In this document: positions 15,432-24,034 of the stretch, in pieces
Numbering within the stretch: the first letter of the stretch is position 1
Layout: every line of letters begins with the position of its first letter
DNA from: an uncultured Clostridia bacterium
GTDB lineage: Bacteria; Bacillota; Clostridia; Christensenellales; UBA1242
NCBI GenBank assembly: GCA_944372745.1
Contig: CALWAB010000037.1
Coordinates: forward strand, 1-26,335
DNA: 26,335 nt
Direction of reading: 5' to 3'
The notes under the pieces: generated by a model
What the model saw: the letters and a program-made list of their open reading frames with translations, nothing else
Databases searched by the model: none
Told to the model about the DNA's origin: nothing
Made by a program: the position numbers and the translations under genes

Positions 15432-16430
15432 ATGCAAATTTTTTTATTAGCAACTGTAATATCTTTTTTAGTTGCAGTGATTATATCCCCATTTGTAATA
15501 TCTTTTATGAAACGCGTAAAAGCAAAGCAAACCATATTACATTATGTACAAGCACATAAGAGTAAAGATGGTACACCTACAATGGGTGGCATAATTTTTA
15601 TAATAGCTATTGTTGTTGTATCTTTGTTATTTTTTGTTAGAGATAGTAAATTAGCTGTTGTAACACTTGCTGTAATGTGCAGTTTTGGTTTATTAGGATT
15701 TTTGGATGATTATATAAAAATAAAGCAACATCAAAATATGGGATTAAGACCTTATCAAAAAGCATTAGGTCAATTAGGAATTTCTATAATTATAACTATT
15801 TTTGCATATAATTCAAATTTAATAGGATCGAATATTATCGTTCCATTTTTTGGGATGGAATTAAATATGTCAATATGGTATATACCTTTTACAATATTTG
15901 TACTGCTTGCTATCACCAATAGTGTAAATCTCACTGATGGATTAGATGGGCTTGCAGGTTGGACAAGCTTTGTGTACCTAACATTTTTTGGAATTCTCTT
16001 ATTTAGCGTTTACAATAGTTCAGTTGATTTAGGGGAGAGTAGTCAAATTATTTATGAACAACGAAATCTATTAATAGTAATTTTTGCGGGAATGGGTGCA
16101 TTATTAGGTTTTTTATTATTTAATTCATATCCTGCTAAAATTTTCATGGGGGATGTAGGGTCTTTAGCCTTGGGTGGACTTTTGGCGTCCATAAGCATTT
16201 TCTCTAGATTTGTGCTTTTGATGCCTATAATTGGATTTGTTTTTGTTGTTAGTGCTTTAAGCGTAATAATTCAAGTATTACATTACAAACGCACGAAAAG
16301 AAGAGTATTTTTAATGGCACCTTACCATCATCATTTAGAAAAGAAAGGAATAAAAGAACCTAAAATTGTTGCAATATATTTTATTATTACACTAATGTTA
16401 AGTTTAATTTCTTTAACATTTTTATTATAA
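15432..16430 (+). CDS. mraY: Phospho-N-acetylmuramoyl-pentapeptide transferase MraY
   Basis: MraY is an integral membrane enzyme that transfers phospho-MurNAc-pentapeptide to undecaprenyl phosphate, forming lipid I. The 332 residues are highly hydrophobic with about ten membrane segments. Diagnostic motifs are present: GTPTMGGI, FLDDYIK (catalytic aspartates), SVNLTDGLDGLA, FMGDVGSLALGG and MAPYHHHLE. AGGTGA precedes the ATG. The 58-bp gap before it contains a TATAAT (15396-15401) but no -35 partner, so I treat it as part of the same operon. Confidence 0.97.
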   Translation: MQIFLLATVISFLVAVIISPFVISFMKRVKAKQTILHYVQAHKSKDGTPTMGGIIFIIAIVVVSLLFFVRDSKLAVVTLAVMCSFGLLGFLDDYIKIKQHQNMGLRPYQKALGQLGISIIITIFAYNSNLIGSNIIVPFFGMELNMSIWYIPFTIFVLLAITNSVNLTDGLDGLAGWTSFVYLTFFGILLFSVYNSSVDLGESSQIIYEQRNLLIVIFAGMGALLGFLLFNSYPAKIFMGDVGSLALGGLLASISIFSRFVLLMPIIGFVFVVSALSVIIQVLHYKRTKRRVFLMAPYHHHLEKKGIKEPKIVAIYFIITLMLSLISLTFLL

Positions 16431-16495
16431 ATCTAATTGCACTTGTACTAATTTAAATATCTATTGCGTATACATAATTAAAAGGAATTTTAATT

Positions 16496-17824
16496 ATGGA
16501 AAATATTATTGACAAGAATTATCTTATAATAGGTTTTGGAATAAGTGGACAAGGGGCGTATACAACTCTTAAAGAATTTGGAGCTAATGTTTTTATTTAT
16601 GATGAAGATATAAAAAAAATTAGCAATGTTGAAGCAGTAAAGATAAAAAAATTAACAAAAAAAATTATAAAAGATATGGATTGTATCATTTTAAGTCCAA
16701 CAGTTCAATTAAATAAAAGTTTAACGAAATTTATAGATAAAATAAAAGTTGATTGCTATGGAGAACTAGAGTTTGCATATAGACAAAATAAAGGGAATAT
16801 TTTAGCAATAACAGGTTCAAACGGGAAAACTACTACATCTTTGCTTTTAAAAGAACTCTTGGACACTTTACCTAATAAAACTTATTTGCTGGGCAATATA
16901 GGTAAAAGTTTTTCAGAAGAGGTTATAAATATAGATGAAATGGATAATGTTGTTTTAGAGTGTTCAAGTTTTCAACTAAAACAAACAATAAAATTTCATC
17001 CGCATATAGCGTGTTTGTTAAATTTAGTCCCAGATCATTTAGATTTTCATAAATCATTAGAAGATTATTATGATGCTAAATTAAAGATATTTGCGAATCA
17101 AAATGAAGACGATTATGCTATAGTAAATTTTGATGACAAATTATGCGTAGAAAAAACAAAAAATTTACAAGCTCAGGTATACTATTTTAGTACAAAATCT
17201 AGTTGTCGAGGTATGTTCATAGCGGATGACACAATCCTATTTAGTGATGGCATAATAACATATCCAATAGTAAAACTTGAAAACATTCGTTACATAGGTG
17301 AACATAATTTATCTAATTATCTTTGTGCTAGTTTAATGGCTATGTTGCAGGGTGTTAGTATAGAAAATATTGCTTATGTTCTAAATAATTTTAAAACTCC
17401 TGCACATCGTTTAGAATTTGTAAGGCGCTTTCATAATATTGATTTTTATAATGATAGTAAAGCTACCAATATATCTGCGATGATAACTGCTTGTAAAGCT
17501 TTTGATAAAAACATACACTTACTATTGGGAGGTAGTGATAAAGGAGAAGACTTTGATATTTTGAAGAAAACTTTACCTAAGAATGTTAAATATGTTTATG
17601 TATTTGGTCAGACGCAAAATAAATTATATAAATCTTTAAAAAAAGTGAAAAATTTAACAGTGTATAAATGTGATAATTTAAAAAATGCAGTTAATTTTTC
17701 AGCAATAAAGGCTCTCAAAGGTGAAGTTGTTTTATTGAGTCCTGCATGTGCAAGTTTTGATGCTTTTTTAAATTTCGAAGATCGTGGTAACTATTTTAAA
17801 GACCTTGTGAACAATCTTGATTAA
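16496..17824 (+). CDS. murD: UDP-MurNAc-L-alanine: D-glutamate ligase MurD
   Basis: MurD is the cytoplasmic Mur ligase adding D-glutamate to UDP-MurNAc-L-Ala. The 442 residues begin with a Rossmann-like UDP-binding domain (LIIGFGISGQGAYTTL), then ATP-binding ITGSNGKTTT (with Lys111), ECSSFQLKQ, LVPDHLDFHKS and the C-terminal domain with YNDSKATN, LLGGSDKGEDF and LSPACASFDAF. All are MurD signatures. AAAAGGAA precedes the ATG. The 65-bp gap after mraY shows no convincing promoter or terminator. ftsW follows after 11 bp. Confidence 0.96.
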   Translation: MENIIDKNYLIIGFGISGQGAYTTLKEFGANVFIYDEDIKKISNVEAVKIKKLTKKIIKDMDCIILSPTVQLNKSLTKFIDKIKVDCYGELEFAYRQNKGNILAITGSNGKTTTSLLLKELLDTLPNKTYLLGNIGKSFSEEVINIDEMDNVVLECSSFQLKQTIKFHPHIACLLNLVPDHLDFHKSLEDYYDAKLKIFANQNEDDYAIVNFDDKLCVEKTKNLQAQVYYFSTKSSCRGMFIADDTILFSDGIITYPIVKLENIRYIGEHNLSNYLCASLMAMLQGVSIENIAYVLNNFKTPAHRLEFVRRFHNIDFYNDSKATNISAMITACKAFDKNIHLLLGGSDKGEDFDILKKTLPKNVKYVYVFGQTQNKLYKSLKKVKNLTVYKCDNLKNAVNFSAIKALKGEVVLLSPACASFDAFLNFEDRGNYFKDLVNNLD

Positions 17825-17835
17825 GTAGGTGAAAA

Positions 17836-19011
17836 ATGGTTATTATTCAAAAAAAAGAGAAAATTAATTATAACACGACAAAAATCTATTCAAATTTTAA
17901 ATTATTAAATAAACCGATATTTTTTTGTGTCTTATTTCTTTCTATTTTTGGTGTTATAATGATTTACTCTGCTAGTAATTATTCAGCAGAACTCACTTAT
18001 GGGGATAGTTTCTTTTTTGCTAGAAAGCAAATAGTGGGCATCATTTTAGGACTTATATCATTATTTATAATTTATAACTTTGACTATAAAAAATTAAATA
18101 AATATTATAAACTAGCTTTAATTATAAGTCTTGTATTACTTGCTCTTGTATTCGTTCCTTTTTTATCGGTTAGTAACTACGGAGCGACTCGTTGGATAGG
18201 TTTTGGTTCTTTTACCATACAACCAAGTGAAATTGCTAAGTTTGGGCTAGCTTTATTTTGTGCTGGATACTTAGCAAAAAACCATAGCAATATGCACAAA
18301 TTTCGCACTTTAATTCCTGTTCTAGTAGCGGGGGGCTTAATGTGCTTGCTCATTATGTTAGAACCTAATATGTCAATTACGATGTGTGTGGGTGCAACAT
18401 TTGTTTTTATGTTGTTTATGGGTGGAGCAAAATTAAAACACCTTGCTTTGTTGGCAATACCAATTTTGTGCATTATTCCATTATTATTGCTTGAACCTTA
18501 TAGATTAGAACGCTTGATTGCGTTTCTTGACCCTTGGTCTAACGCTCAAGATGAGGGATTTCAATTAGTGCAAAGCCTTTATTCATTGAGTTCTGGTGGA
18601 TTATTTGGTGTAGGGCTATTCGAAAGCAGACAAAAATACTTGTTTTTGCCTTTTGCGGAAAGTGATTTCATATTTTCAATTATAGGTGAGGAATTAGGTT
18701 TAATAGGTTGTATTTTTATTATGATAATTTATTTTATCCTAATTTATTATGGGTTCAAAGTTTCAAAAAATGCTAGTACAAGATTTGGAAGTTTGCTTGC
18801 CAGTGGCATTACATTTGTTATAGCAATTCAAGTTATCTTAAATATAGCTGTTGTTACGGGTAGTATACCTCCAACAGGACTTCCTTTGCCGTTTATAAGT
18901 GCTGGTGGAACATCCATAGTGGTATTTTTGTCTGCAATAGGAGTCTTATTAAATATTGATAAACAAAGCAAAAAGGATATGTTAAGCAATACATTTGTGC
19001 CACAAAAATAA
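17836..19011 (+). CDS. ftsW: SEDS peptidoglycan glycosyltransferase FtsW/SpoVE
   Basis: This is a multi-pass SEDS polymerase of lipid II, acting with the class B PBP of the same operon at the septum. The 391 residues start with a cytoplasmic stretch of about 25 polar residues, then about ten membrane segments. SEDS signatures: GATRWIGFGSFTIQPSE, FLDPWSNAQDEGFQLVQS, GGLFGVGL, FAESDFIFSIIGEELG, and LPLPFISAGGTS. A vegetative FtsW and a sporulation SpoVE cannot be told apart by sequence. It lies 11 bp after murD with ribosome site TAGGTGA. murG would normally follow; here murA follows after 44 bp. Confidence 0.95.
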   Translation: MVIIQKKEKINYNTTKIYSNFKLLNKPIFFCVLFLSIFGVIMIYSASNYSAELTYGDSFFFARKQIVGIILGLISLFIIYNFDYKKLNKYYKLALIISLVLLALVFVPFLSVSNYGATRWIGFGSFTIQPSEIAKFGLALFCAGYLAKNHSNMHKFRTLIPVLVAGGLMCLLIMLEPNMSITMCVGATFVFMLFMGGAKLKHLALLAIPILCIIPLLLLEPYRLERLIAFLDPWSNAQDEGFQLVQSLYSLSSGGLFGVGLFESRQKYLFLPFAESDFIFSIIGEELGLIGCIFIMIIYFILIYYGFKVSKNASTRFGSLLASGITFVIAIQVILNIAVVTGSIPPTGLPLPFISAGGTSIVVFLSAIGVLLNIDKQSKKDMLSNTFVPQK

Positions 19012-19055
19012 ATTTTAGCATACAATGGAAGGTAATACATAATAGTGAGGATAAA

Positions 19056-20312
19056 ATGAAAAAATACATAATAAATGGGGGAAATTCTTTATATGGTGAG
19101 GTAGATATTGAATCTTCTAAAAATGGACTTTTGCCTATTTTGGCAGGTACAATACTCACAGAAGAACAATGTGTCATTCATAAATTGCCTGATTTTTTAG
19201 ACATAAAAAATATGATAAATATTTTAAAACATACTGGAATGAAATGTACATATTACGGCGATACGATAATAATTGATGGGGCAAATGCTAATACCAGTGA
19301 GTTGGGCATTGAATTGTCATCTCCTTTGCGTTCCTCAATTTATGCACTTGGAGCTTTTTTGGGGCGTTTTAAGAAAGCAAAAATATGCTATCCCGGAGGA
19401 TGTGATATTGGCTTACGACCTATAGATTTACATTTGCGTGGATTAAAAGATTTAGGTGTAAAAATCATTGAACAACACGGGAACATCTATTGTGATGGAA
19501 GTAATATGAAAGGGGGCAAAGTTTTTCTTGACTTTCCGTCTGTCGGTGCTACAGTAAATATTATGTTAGCAGGAGTTTTGACTGAGGGTACGACGACAAT
19601 TTATAATTGCGCAAAAGAACCTGAAATAGTTGATTTGCAAAAATTTTTAAATGCAATGGGTGCAAAAATACGCGGAGCAGGTTCATCTACAATATCAATA
19701 AAAGGTGTTAATAAATTACATAAAGTAGAATGGACGCCAATTGGTGATAGAATTGTGGCTGGTACTTATATGATAGCCTGTGCTATGTGTGGTGGTAAAG
19801 TAGTTTTAAAAAACGCCATTTATGAACATAACCAATATTTAATTAATCTATTAATGCGGGCAGGATGTAATGTTGTTGTGAAGAATTCTAATATTATTGT
19901 AGAATGTACAAAGAGAACAAAGTCTATCCAAAAGATAGAAACTATGCCTTATCCAGCATTCCCAACTGATTTACAGCCACAATTAATGGCTTTAGAATGT
20001 ATAAGTAGTGGCAATAGTATTATTGTAGAAAATTTATATGAAACTAGATTTAAACATGTACCTGAATTACTGAAAATGGGGGCAAATATAATAGTGAAAA
20101 ATCAGACTGCATTTATAAGTGGAGTAGATAAATTATATGGTGCAGAGGTTAAAGCGAGTGATTTAAGAGCGGGAGCTGGCTTGATTTTAGCGGGGTTATG
20201 TGCAAAAGGATATACTACTGTAAATTCAGTTGAACATATTTTAAGGGGATATGAAAATATTGATAAAAAGCTACAAGCGTTAAATGCAGACATTAAATTA
20301 ATAGATGAATGA
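19056..20312 (+). CDS. murA: UDP-N-acetylglucosamine 1-carboxyvinyltransferase MurA
   Basis: MurA catalyses the first committed step of peptidoglycan synthesis, transferring enolpyruvate from PEP to UDP-GlcNAc. It is the fosfomycin target. The 418 residues match the family length. The active-site motif PGGCDIGLRPIDLHL contains Cys116, the fosfomycin-reactive cysteine. The conserved ESSKNGLLPILAG lies at the N-terminus and DLRAGAGLILAGL near the C-terminus. GAGGAT precedes the ATG. As the last gene of the mra operon it is immediately followed by a strong terminator. Finding murA here, next to ftsW, is not the standard Bacillus order. Many Firmicutes have two MurA paralogues; whether this is the only copy cannot be seen. 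Confidence 0.96.
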   Translation: MKKYIINGGNSLYGEVDIESSKNGLLPILAGTILTEEQCVIHKLPDFLDIKNMINILKHTGMKCTYYGDTIIIDGANANTSELGIELSSPLRSSIYALGAFLGRFKKAKICYPGGCDIGLRPIDLHLRGLKDLGVKIIEQHGNIYCDGSNMKGGKVFLDFPSVGATVNIMLAGVLTEGTTTIYNCAKEPEIVDLQKFLNAMGAKIRGAGSSTISIKGVNKLHKVEWTPIGDRIVAGTYMIACAMCGGKVVLKNAIYEHNQYLINLLMRAGCNVVVKNSNIIVECTKRTKSIQKIETMPYPAFPTDLQPQLMALECISSGNSIIVENLYETRFKHVPELLKMGANIIVKNQTAFISGVDKLYGAEVKASDLRAGAGLILAGLCAKGYTTVNSVEHILRGYENIDKKLQALNADIKLIDE

Positions 20313-20313
20313 T

Positions 20314-20349
20314 AAAAATCACTAGAATTGACAAATCTAGTGATTTTTT
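20314..20349 (+). terminator. Terminator of the mra/dcw operon
   Basis: A 13-bp perfect stem, AAAAATCACTAGA (20314-20326) with TCTAGTGATTTTT (20336-20348), has a 9-nt loop and ends in T-run. It starts one base after the murA stop. Confidence 0.9.
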
Positions 20350-20436
20350 AGTTTAAAAGGTAAATTTATGACAAAAATGTAAATAATTGGTTATGAATTT
20401 TTAAATAAAAAAGTTTTTAATTTGTGTATATTTCTA

Positions 20437-20465
20437 TTGACAAAATTTTAGATTATTGGTAAACT
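20437..20465 (+). promoter_or_regulatory. Predicted promoter of divIB-flavodoxin
   Basis: The -35 TTGACA (20437-20442), 17-bp spacer and -10 TAAACT (20460-20465) are preceded by extended TGG. The start would be near 20472, leaving a leader of about 50 nt. Confidence 0.65.
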
Positions 20466-20522
20466 TATATTAATATAAATTTTAGTTAAATATGTCAATT
20501 TTTATTATATAAAGGAGAGAAA

Positions 20523-21314
20523 ATGAAGACAAAAAGACTTGTTATTTTATTGTCAATTTTTGCATTAATTATAATGATTGTTGTTCTGTCCAGCACAGTT
20601 TTCTCCCTATCAAGAGTTGATGTTTCTTTTGTTGAAGTGCCAACAAATTTTTCAATTCAAGATGCCAATGCAATAATAGAGAGCGGTGATTTTGATTATG
20701 GTTCAAGTATATTCTTAGTTAATAAAAATAAACACACTGAAAAAATTGAGTCTGAATTTCCTAATTTAAAGGTTGTAAATATAGAGACAAGGTTTCCAAA
20801 TAGATTAATGATACAAGTTGTGGAGCGACAAGAGTATCTAGCATTATATAACACTAATCAAAATATTTATTATGTAGTTGATGGGGATATGAAGATTCTT
20901 AGAGTTGTTGATAATTTAGATGCAGTGTCAAATGTTGCTAAATGTATTATAACTCAAGATTTGCAAAATTATGAAAATGGCGATTTCATTGCATTAGATA
21001 ATGAGACAACTATTTTGAGTGATTTATGTAGTGCTTTTTGGCGTTGTGGTTATAGCGAAAAAGAAATGAATGCTTTAGTAAAGAGCGTGTATTATGATAA
21101 TGTGAATAATGAAATAGTAATTTCTACCTATTGTAAATATTGGTTTACGATAAAAGCTCCAAAAGAAAAATTAGCTGAAAAATTATTTGCAGGGAACAAT
21201 GCTGTTTTTGGAGATGATGGTGTGGGAGAAGATTTTGTTGGTGAAATTTTAGTATATGAGAGTGTCCAAGAAGGGAAGATTTACGCAAATGCAATTTTAA
21301 ATGGGAGCAATTAA
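20523..21314 (+). CDS. divIB: FtsQ/DivIB-family cell-division protein
   Basis: This is a bitopic division protein expected to bind FtsL and DivIC and regulate septal wall synthesis. The 263 residues have a short basic N-terminus (MKTKR), one transmembrane segment at about 6-29, and a POTRA-like domain at about 30-105, including IFLVNKNKHTEKIESEFPNLK and ETRFPNRLMIQVVERQE, the most typical FtsQ segment. A beta domain follows. AAAGGAGAG precedes the ATG. In Bacillus divIB lies inside the dcw operon. Here a terminator and its own promoter separate it from murA, and an 11-bp gap links it to a flavodoxin gene. The family is assigned from the POTRA pattern and position. Confidence 0.85.
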   Translation: MKTKRLVILLSIFALIIMIVVLSSTVFSLSRVDVSFVEVPTNFSIQDANAIIESGDFDYGSSIFLVNKNKHTEKIESEFPNLKVVNIETRFPNRLMIQVVERQEYLALYNTNQNIYYVVDGDMKILRVVDNLDAVSNVAKCIITQDLQNYENGDFIALDNETTILSDLCSAFWRCGYSEKEMNALVKSVYYDNVNNEIVISTYCKYWFTIKAPKEKLAEKLFAGNNAVFGDDGVGEDFVGEILVYESVQEGKIYANAILNGSN

Positions 21315-21325
21315 GAAGGAGAATT

Positions 21326-21883
21326 ATGAATAATATTATAATATATGCTTCAAATTATGGGGCTACAAAAGATTATGCAAATAAATTAGCTTTGGAATTA
21401 GATGCTAATATCATTAATATAAAAGATGTTAATCCAAAATATTTAGATGCTTATAATTTGATTATTATTGGAAGTGGATTATATGCAAGCGGTTTAAATG
21501 AATCAAAAAAAATATTAAAAATTTTAAAAATGTATAAGGATTCAAATAAAAAATTTATTATTTTTACTGTAGGTATTGCTGATCCAGAAAATATAAATAC
21601 TGTAAAAGCAATAAATAAGTCAATGGTGATGGCTTATCCTAGTGAAGTGTGTGCCGAGTATAAATTATTTAATTTACGAGGTGCATTAAACTATAAAAAA
21701 CTTAATATGAAACACCGTGCTATGATGTTTATGTTTAAGTTAATGCTTAAACATAAAAAAGAGAAAACGCCCGAGGATGAATATATTTTAAATACATATG
21801 GGACTAAAATAAATTTTGTTAACTATGAAACATTAAACCCAATTATTAACTATGCAAAAGAGATAATAGAAACACAGCAATAA
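21326..21883 (+). CDS. Flavodoxin-domain protein
   Basis: The 185-residue flavodoxin-like protein begins with the FMN phosphate-binding loop IIYASNYGATKDYANKLA, followed by a strand (YNLIIIGSGLYAS) and another (KKFIIFTVGIADP) of the alternating alpha/beta fold. It resembles the flavodoxin-domain group close to HemG-type proteins. The electron partner is unknown, so a protoporphyrinogen oxidase role is not claimed. A Met/Lys-rich stretch (MKHRAMMFMFKLMLKHKKEK, about 129-148) may be an amphipathic membrane-contact helix. It lies 11 bp after divIB with AAGGAG in the gap, so it is co-transcribed. A long imperfect hairpin follows. Confidence 0.85.
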   Translation: MNNIIIYASNYGATKDYANKLALELDANIINIKDVNPKYLDAYNLIIIGSGLYASGLNESKKILKILKMYKDSNKKFIIFTVGIADPENINTVKAINKSMVMAYPSEVCAEYKLFNLRGALNYKKLNMKHRAMMFMFKLMLKHKKEKTPEDEYILNTYGTKINFVNYETLNPIINYAKEIIETQQ

Positions 21884-21900
21884 TTAAAAAAAATTGATTT

Positions 21901-21950
21901 AACACTTTTAGAATGAAAACTTGGTTATTCATTTTAAAGTGTTTAATTTT
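21901..21950 (+). terminator. Probable terminator of the divIB-flavodoxin unit
   Basis: AACACTTT (21901-21908) pairs with AAAGTGTT (21936-21943). AATGAA (21912-21917) pairs with TTCATT (21928-21933) inside it, with a small internal loop and a T-rich tail. Confidence 0.65.
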
Positions 21951-21997
21951 TGCTTTTATAATCATAAGGTAAAATTTTTATAAATTTTAGAAAATAG

Positions 21998-22026
21998 TTG
22001 ACAAAACATATATTTTATGATAAACT
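21998..22026 (+). promoter_or_regulatory. Predicted tRNA-Lys promoter
   Basis: TTGACA (21998-22003), a 17-bp spacer and TAAACT (22021-22026) with extended TGA end 12 bases before the mature tRNA 5' end. Confidence 0.75.
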
Positions 22027-22038
22027 ATTTTTATTCAT

Positions 22039-22114
22039 GGATCATTAGCTCAGTTGGTAGAGCAACTGACTCTTAATCAGTGTGTCCAGGGTTCGAGTCC
22101 CTGATGGTCCACCA
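22039..22114 (+). tRNA. tRNA-Lys (anticodon CTT)
   Basis: The 76-nt cloverleaf has acceptor GGATCAT paired with ATGGTCC (one G-U), D arm AGCTCAGTTGGTAGAGC, and an anticodon stem ACTGA/TCAGT with loop CTCTTAA. The anticodon CTT is at 22072-22074. The T arm is CAGGG-TTCGAGT-CCCTG, and an encoded CCA ends at 22114. It reads AAG codons. Confidence 0.97.
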
Positions 22115-22168
22115 TTGCAGTTAATATTAGAACTTTATTAGAAAGTAAAAATTGTATGATAGTAAAAA

Positions 22169-22192
22169 GGGCTTAATTTAAGCCCAATTTTT
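22169..22192 (+). terminator. Terminator after tRNA-Lys
   Basis: GGGCTT (22169-22174) pairs with AAGCCC (22180-22185) over a 5-nt loop, followed by AATTTTT. It lies 54 bases after the tRNA and before truA. Confidence 0.8.
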
Positions 22193-22258
22193 ATATATAC
22201 TTCGTTTTGTTGTAAATGTGGTTTGAAGCATAAATTAAGAATTAAAAAGAAGGGGAAA

Positions 22259-22990
22259 ATGCGAGTAAAAATAACTTTAGAATACGATGGCTTAAATTTT
22301 AATGGTTGGCAAGAACAAGAAGGGAAAAGAACAATACAAGGTGAATTACATAAAGCATTATATGACTTGACCAAACAAAGAATTATAGTCCATGGCAGTG
22401 GGCGAACAGATGCTGGTGTGAGTGCGAAAAATCAAGTGGCACATTTTGACATAGAAACTAAGCTATCCATAAAAAGACTTATAATGGCACTTAATATGCG
22501 TTTGCCTGATGAAATAAGAATAAAAATGGCGGAAATTGTAGATGAGTCATTTCATTCGCGTTATAGTACTAAGAAAAAAACATATACTTATCATATGTAT
22601 GCCTCCTCGATAGAGAGTCCATTGCGTAGATTTTCTCATTATCAAGTATGGCCCAATTTGGATTTTGAGGCTATGAAAAAGGCATGTAAATATTTTGTTG
22701 GTACTTATGATTTTAAAGGCTTTAGCCATAATAACCCACAGATAATTTCTACCATTAGGACAATTTATCAATGTGAAATGGATATGATTGGGGATGACAT
22801 AAAGATAACAATTTGTGGTGATGGTTTTTTACATAATATGGTAAGAATTATTTGTGGTACAATCCTAAAAGTAGGGCAACGCAAAATTGCAGTTGGAGAT
22901 TTAGAAGAAATAATAAGAAGTGGGAATAGAAAAAGAGCAGGGCAAACTTTGCCAGCATTTGCACTAGTTTTAGAAAATGTCGAATATTAA
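22259..22990 (+). CDS. truA: tRNA pseudouridine synthase TruA (positions 38-40)
   Basis: TruA converts uridines 38-40 of the tRNA anticodon arm to pseudouridine. With the start at ATG 22259 the protein has 243 residues, close to the usual 245-270, and begins with the family-typical MRVKITLEYDGLNFNGWQ. An in-frame TTG at 22223 would add a lysine-rich stub and has no ribosome site, whereas AAGGGG sits just before 22259. The catalytic motif GRTDAGV contains Asp51. Other signatures are KKTYTYHMYAS, DFKGFSH and GDGFLHNMVRIICGTIL. It lies between the tRNA terminator and the rplM promoter. I see no clear promoter of its own, although the tRNA terminator could be leaky. Confidence 0.95.
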   Translation: MRVKITLEYDGLNFNGWQEQEGKRTIQGELHKALYDLTKQRIIVHGSGRTDAGVSAKNQVAHFDIETKLSIKRLIMALNMRLPDEIRIKMAEIVDESFHSRYSTKKKTYTYHMYASSIESPLRRFSHYQVWPNLDFEAMKKACKYFVGTYDFKGFSHNNPQIISTIRTIYQCEMDMIGDDIKITICGDGFLHNMVRIICGTILKVGQRKIAVGDLEEIIRSGNRKRAGQTLPAFALVLENVEY

Positions 22991-23020
22991 TGCGGTTTTA
23001 TAAAATTATAAGATAAATAC

Positions 23021-23049
23021 TTGACTTTTTTAATAAAATTTGATATTAT
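23021..23049 (+). promoter_or_regulatory. Predicted promoter of rplM-rpsI
   Basis: The -35 TTGACT (23021-23026), 17-bp spacer and -10 TATTAT (23044-23049) with extended TGA place the start near 23056, giving a leader of about 115 nt. Confidence 0.8.
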
Positions 23050-23055
23050 ACTTAA

Positions 23056-23160
23056 GTCAAACTGATAAATGCTTGTTTAGTCCCAAGCAATCTTAAGTAC
23101 GACAACTTATGTTAAATGTGCTTCTAATTTAACATACACCATATTTTTAATATAAATCGG
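23056..23160 (+). promoter_or_regulatory. L13-type ribosomal-protein leader (candidate)
   Basis: The rplM leader has two hairpins: GCTTG (23071-23075) with CAAGC (23084-23088), and a perfect 10-bp stem TATGTTAAAT (23108-23117) with ATTTAACATA (23127-23136). An A/T-rich linker then leads to the GGAGG site. Firmicutes carry a known L13 leader at this place, thought to be bound by L13 for autogenous control. I could not test the match to that family. Confidence 0.55.
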
Positions 23161-23171
23161 AGGAATTTTAA

Positions 23172-23615
23172 ATGAAAACATTTATGGCTAATCCGCAAAA
23201 TGTTGAACGCAAATGGTATGTTGTAGACGCTGAAGATATGATTTTGGGTCGTCTAGCAAGTGAAGTGGCAGCAATATTACGCGGTAAACACAAACCTACT
23301 TATACACCACATGTTGATTGTGGCGATTATGTAATTGTAGTAAATTGCGATAAGGTTCGTGTAACAGGTAAAAAGTATACCGAAAAACTTTATAGAAAAC
23401 ACACAGGTTACGCAAATGGATTTAGAGAAGTAGCTTATAGAGATTTAATTGCTAAGAAGCCTACTTATGCTGTTGAATTAGCAGTAAAGGGTATGCTTCC
23501 AAAGAATAATCTTGGTCGTAAGATGCTTAAACACTTAAAATTATATGCAGGTCCTGAACACGAAAATCAAGCACAAAAACCTGAAAAATTAGAAATAAAG
23601 GGAGGTAAAAGATAA
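23172..23615 (+). CDS. rplM: 50S ribosomal protein L13
   Basis: L13 is an early-assembly protein of the large subunit. The 147 residues have normal length and the conserved KWYVVDAEDMILGRLASEVA, followed by LRGKHKPTYTPHVDCGDYVIVVN, KYYRHTGY-like YRKHTGYANG and VKGMLPKNNLGR. CGGAGG precedes the ATG. The stop codon shares its last base with the rpsI start (TAATG), the usual tight coupling. Confidence 0.98.
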   Translation: MKTFMANPQNVERKWYVVDAEDMILGRLASEVAAILRGKHKPTYTPHVDCGDYVIVVNCDKVRVTGKKYTEKLYRKHTGYANGFREVAYRDLIAKKPTYAVELAVKGMLPKNNLGRKMLKHLKLYAGPEHENQAQKPEKLEIKGGKR

Positions 23616-24034
23616 TGGCAGCTAAAGCTACTTTAAAATCAAAGAAAGTACAATATCTTGGCACTGGAAGAAGAAAAAAATCTGTTGCTAGAGTTAGAAT
23701 TCTTCCAAATGGAACAGGAAAAATAATCATAAATAAAGTTGACATTGATACTTATTTCCCAATGGATACAATGAAATTCATTGTTCGTCAACCTATGACA
23801 GTTACTAATACTTTAGATAAATATGATGTTTATGTAAATGTATATGGTGGAGGTTTCTCAGGTCAAGCTGGAGCAGTTCGTCATGGTATTGCTAGAGCAC
23901 TTGTAAAGGCAGACGAAGCTTATAAACCAGAATTAAAGAAAGCAGGGTTCTTGACAAGAGATTCAAGAATGAAAGAAAGAAAGAAGTATGGTCTTCACAA
24001 AGCAAGACGCGCTCCTCAATTCTCAAAGCGTTAG
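23615..24034 (+). CDS. rpsI: 30S ribosomal protein S9
   Basis: S9 is a small-subunit head protein whose C-terminal tail contacts P-site tRNA. The 139 residues carry GTGRRKKSVARVRILPNGTG near the N-terminus, GGGFSGQAGAVRHGIARAL in the middle, and the canonical end KKYGLHKARRAPQFSKR. The start overlaps the rplM stop by one base, and GGAGG lies just before it. The N-terminus has an extra Lys-rich stretch of about ten residues, common in Firmicutes. Confidence 0.98.
   Translation: MAAKATLKSKKVQYLGTGRRKKSVARVRILPNGTGKIIINKVDIDTYFPMDTMKFIVRQPMTVTNTLDKYDVYVNVYGGGFSGQAGAVRHGIARALVKADEAYKPELKKAGFLTRDSRMKERKKYGLHKARRAPQFSKR

Noticed and set aside
22223..22258. TruA start at TTG 22223
   Set aside because: It has no ribosome site and adds a lysine-rich stub; ATG 22259 gives the typical TruA N-terminus.
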